Shown here piece after piece: positions 14,192 through 14,227 of a DNA stretch of 14,227 nucleotides. The translations under genes and the position numbers were made by a program. Origin of the DNA: Butyrivibrio sp. (GTDB lineage: Bacteria; Bacillota_A; Clostridia; Lachnospirales; Lachnospiraceae); NCBI GenBank assembly GCA_017996845.1, contig JAGOGF010000059.1:1-14227 (forward strand), written 5' to 3'. The notes under the pieces are model-generated. The model did no database searches. It was not told the origin of the DNA and saw nothing but the letters and a program-made list of their open reading frames with translations. How positions within the stretch are numbered: position 1 is the stretch's first letter; the number at the start of each line of letters is the position of its first letter.

Positions 14192-14227
14192 ACCAAAAAT
14201 CAAATGACAGAAAAAGTGCAGGAATAC

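Noticed and set aside
1..14227. Mobile element, phage, defence system, tRNA or CRISPR array
   Set aside because: No transposase, integrase, direct-repeat array, cloverleaf or attachment-site duplication was seen; gene content is housekeeping and envelope-related.

Overview
This 14.2 kb window looks like chromosomal core DNA of a low-to-moderate GC Gram-positive anaerobe, most likely a gut Lachnospiraceae (Clostridia). The basis is protein style: an XpaC/TelA pair, a class II GalT, a YhaM-type HD exoribonuclease, a VanW/YoaR-like exported protein, a HypE-like AIR synthase paralog next to an Lrp/aminotransferase pair, and strong purine-rich Shine-Dalgarno sites. I see no tRNA, rRNA, CRISPR array, transposase, integrase or phage gene.

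Layout, left to right. (1) 1-2680: an XpaC-family membrane protein and a TelA-family protein form a two-gene operon with a candidate promoter and dyad in front and a clear intrinsic terminator behind. (2) 2740-5680: galK and galT (class II), two Leloir-pathway genes without galE in view, closed by a GC-rich hairpin. (3) 5729-6382: nth (endonuclease III), whose 3' end overlaps by 43 bp the convergent gene for an uncharacterised anchored, helical protein (6340-6990, minus). (4) 6969-7157: a strong promoter, lying across the start of that minus-strand gene, drives a 34-residue membrane protein. (5) 7194-11733, plus strand: a VanW-family exported protein with a tandem-hairpin leader, an AIR-synthase-like protein with a potentially switchable leader, an Lrp/AsnC regulator, and a class I aminotransferase overlapping it by 4 nt. 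A long hairpin terminator ends this block. (6) 11772-14137, minus strand: an HtrA-like membrane protein followed 17 nt later by a YhaM-type 3'-5' exoribonuclease, converging on the same terminator.

How genes work together: galK and galT perform consecutive steps of galactose use. The Lrp-like regulator and aminotransferase are translationally coupled and probably one amino-acid-responsive unit. XpaC and TelA are a conserved pair linked to envelope or toxic-compound tolerance.

The most interesting signals are not the genes themselves. First, the 110-nt leader before the AIR-synthase-like gene has one segment (TTCTCAT) that can pair either with an upstream copy or with the start codon region, plus a CTCC that can pair either with the ribosome binding site or with an upstream hairpin loop. 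About 70 nt into the coding region follows a strong terminator-like hairpin. Together these resemble an undescribed attenuator or riboswitch. Second, the HtrA-like protein appears to have lost all three catalytic residues and is probably a pseudoprotease. All structural claims were made by eye; no folding or database search was run.
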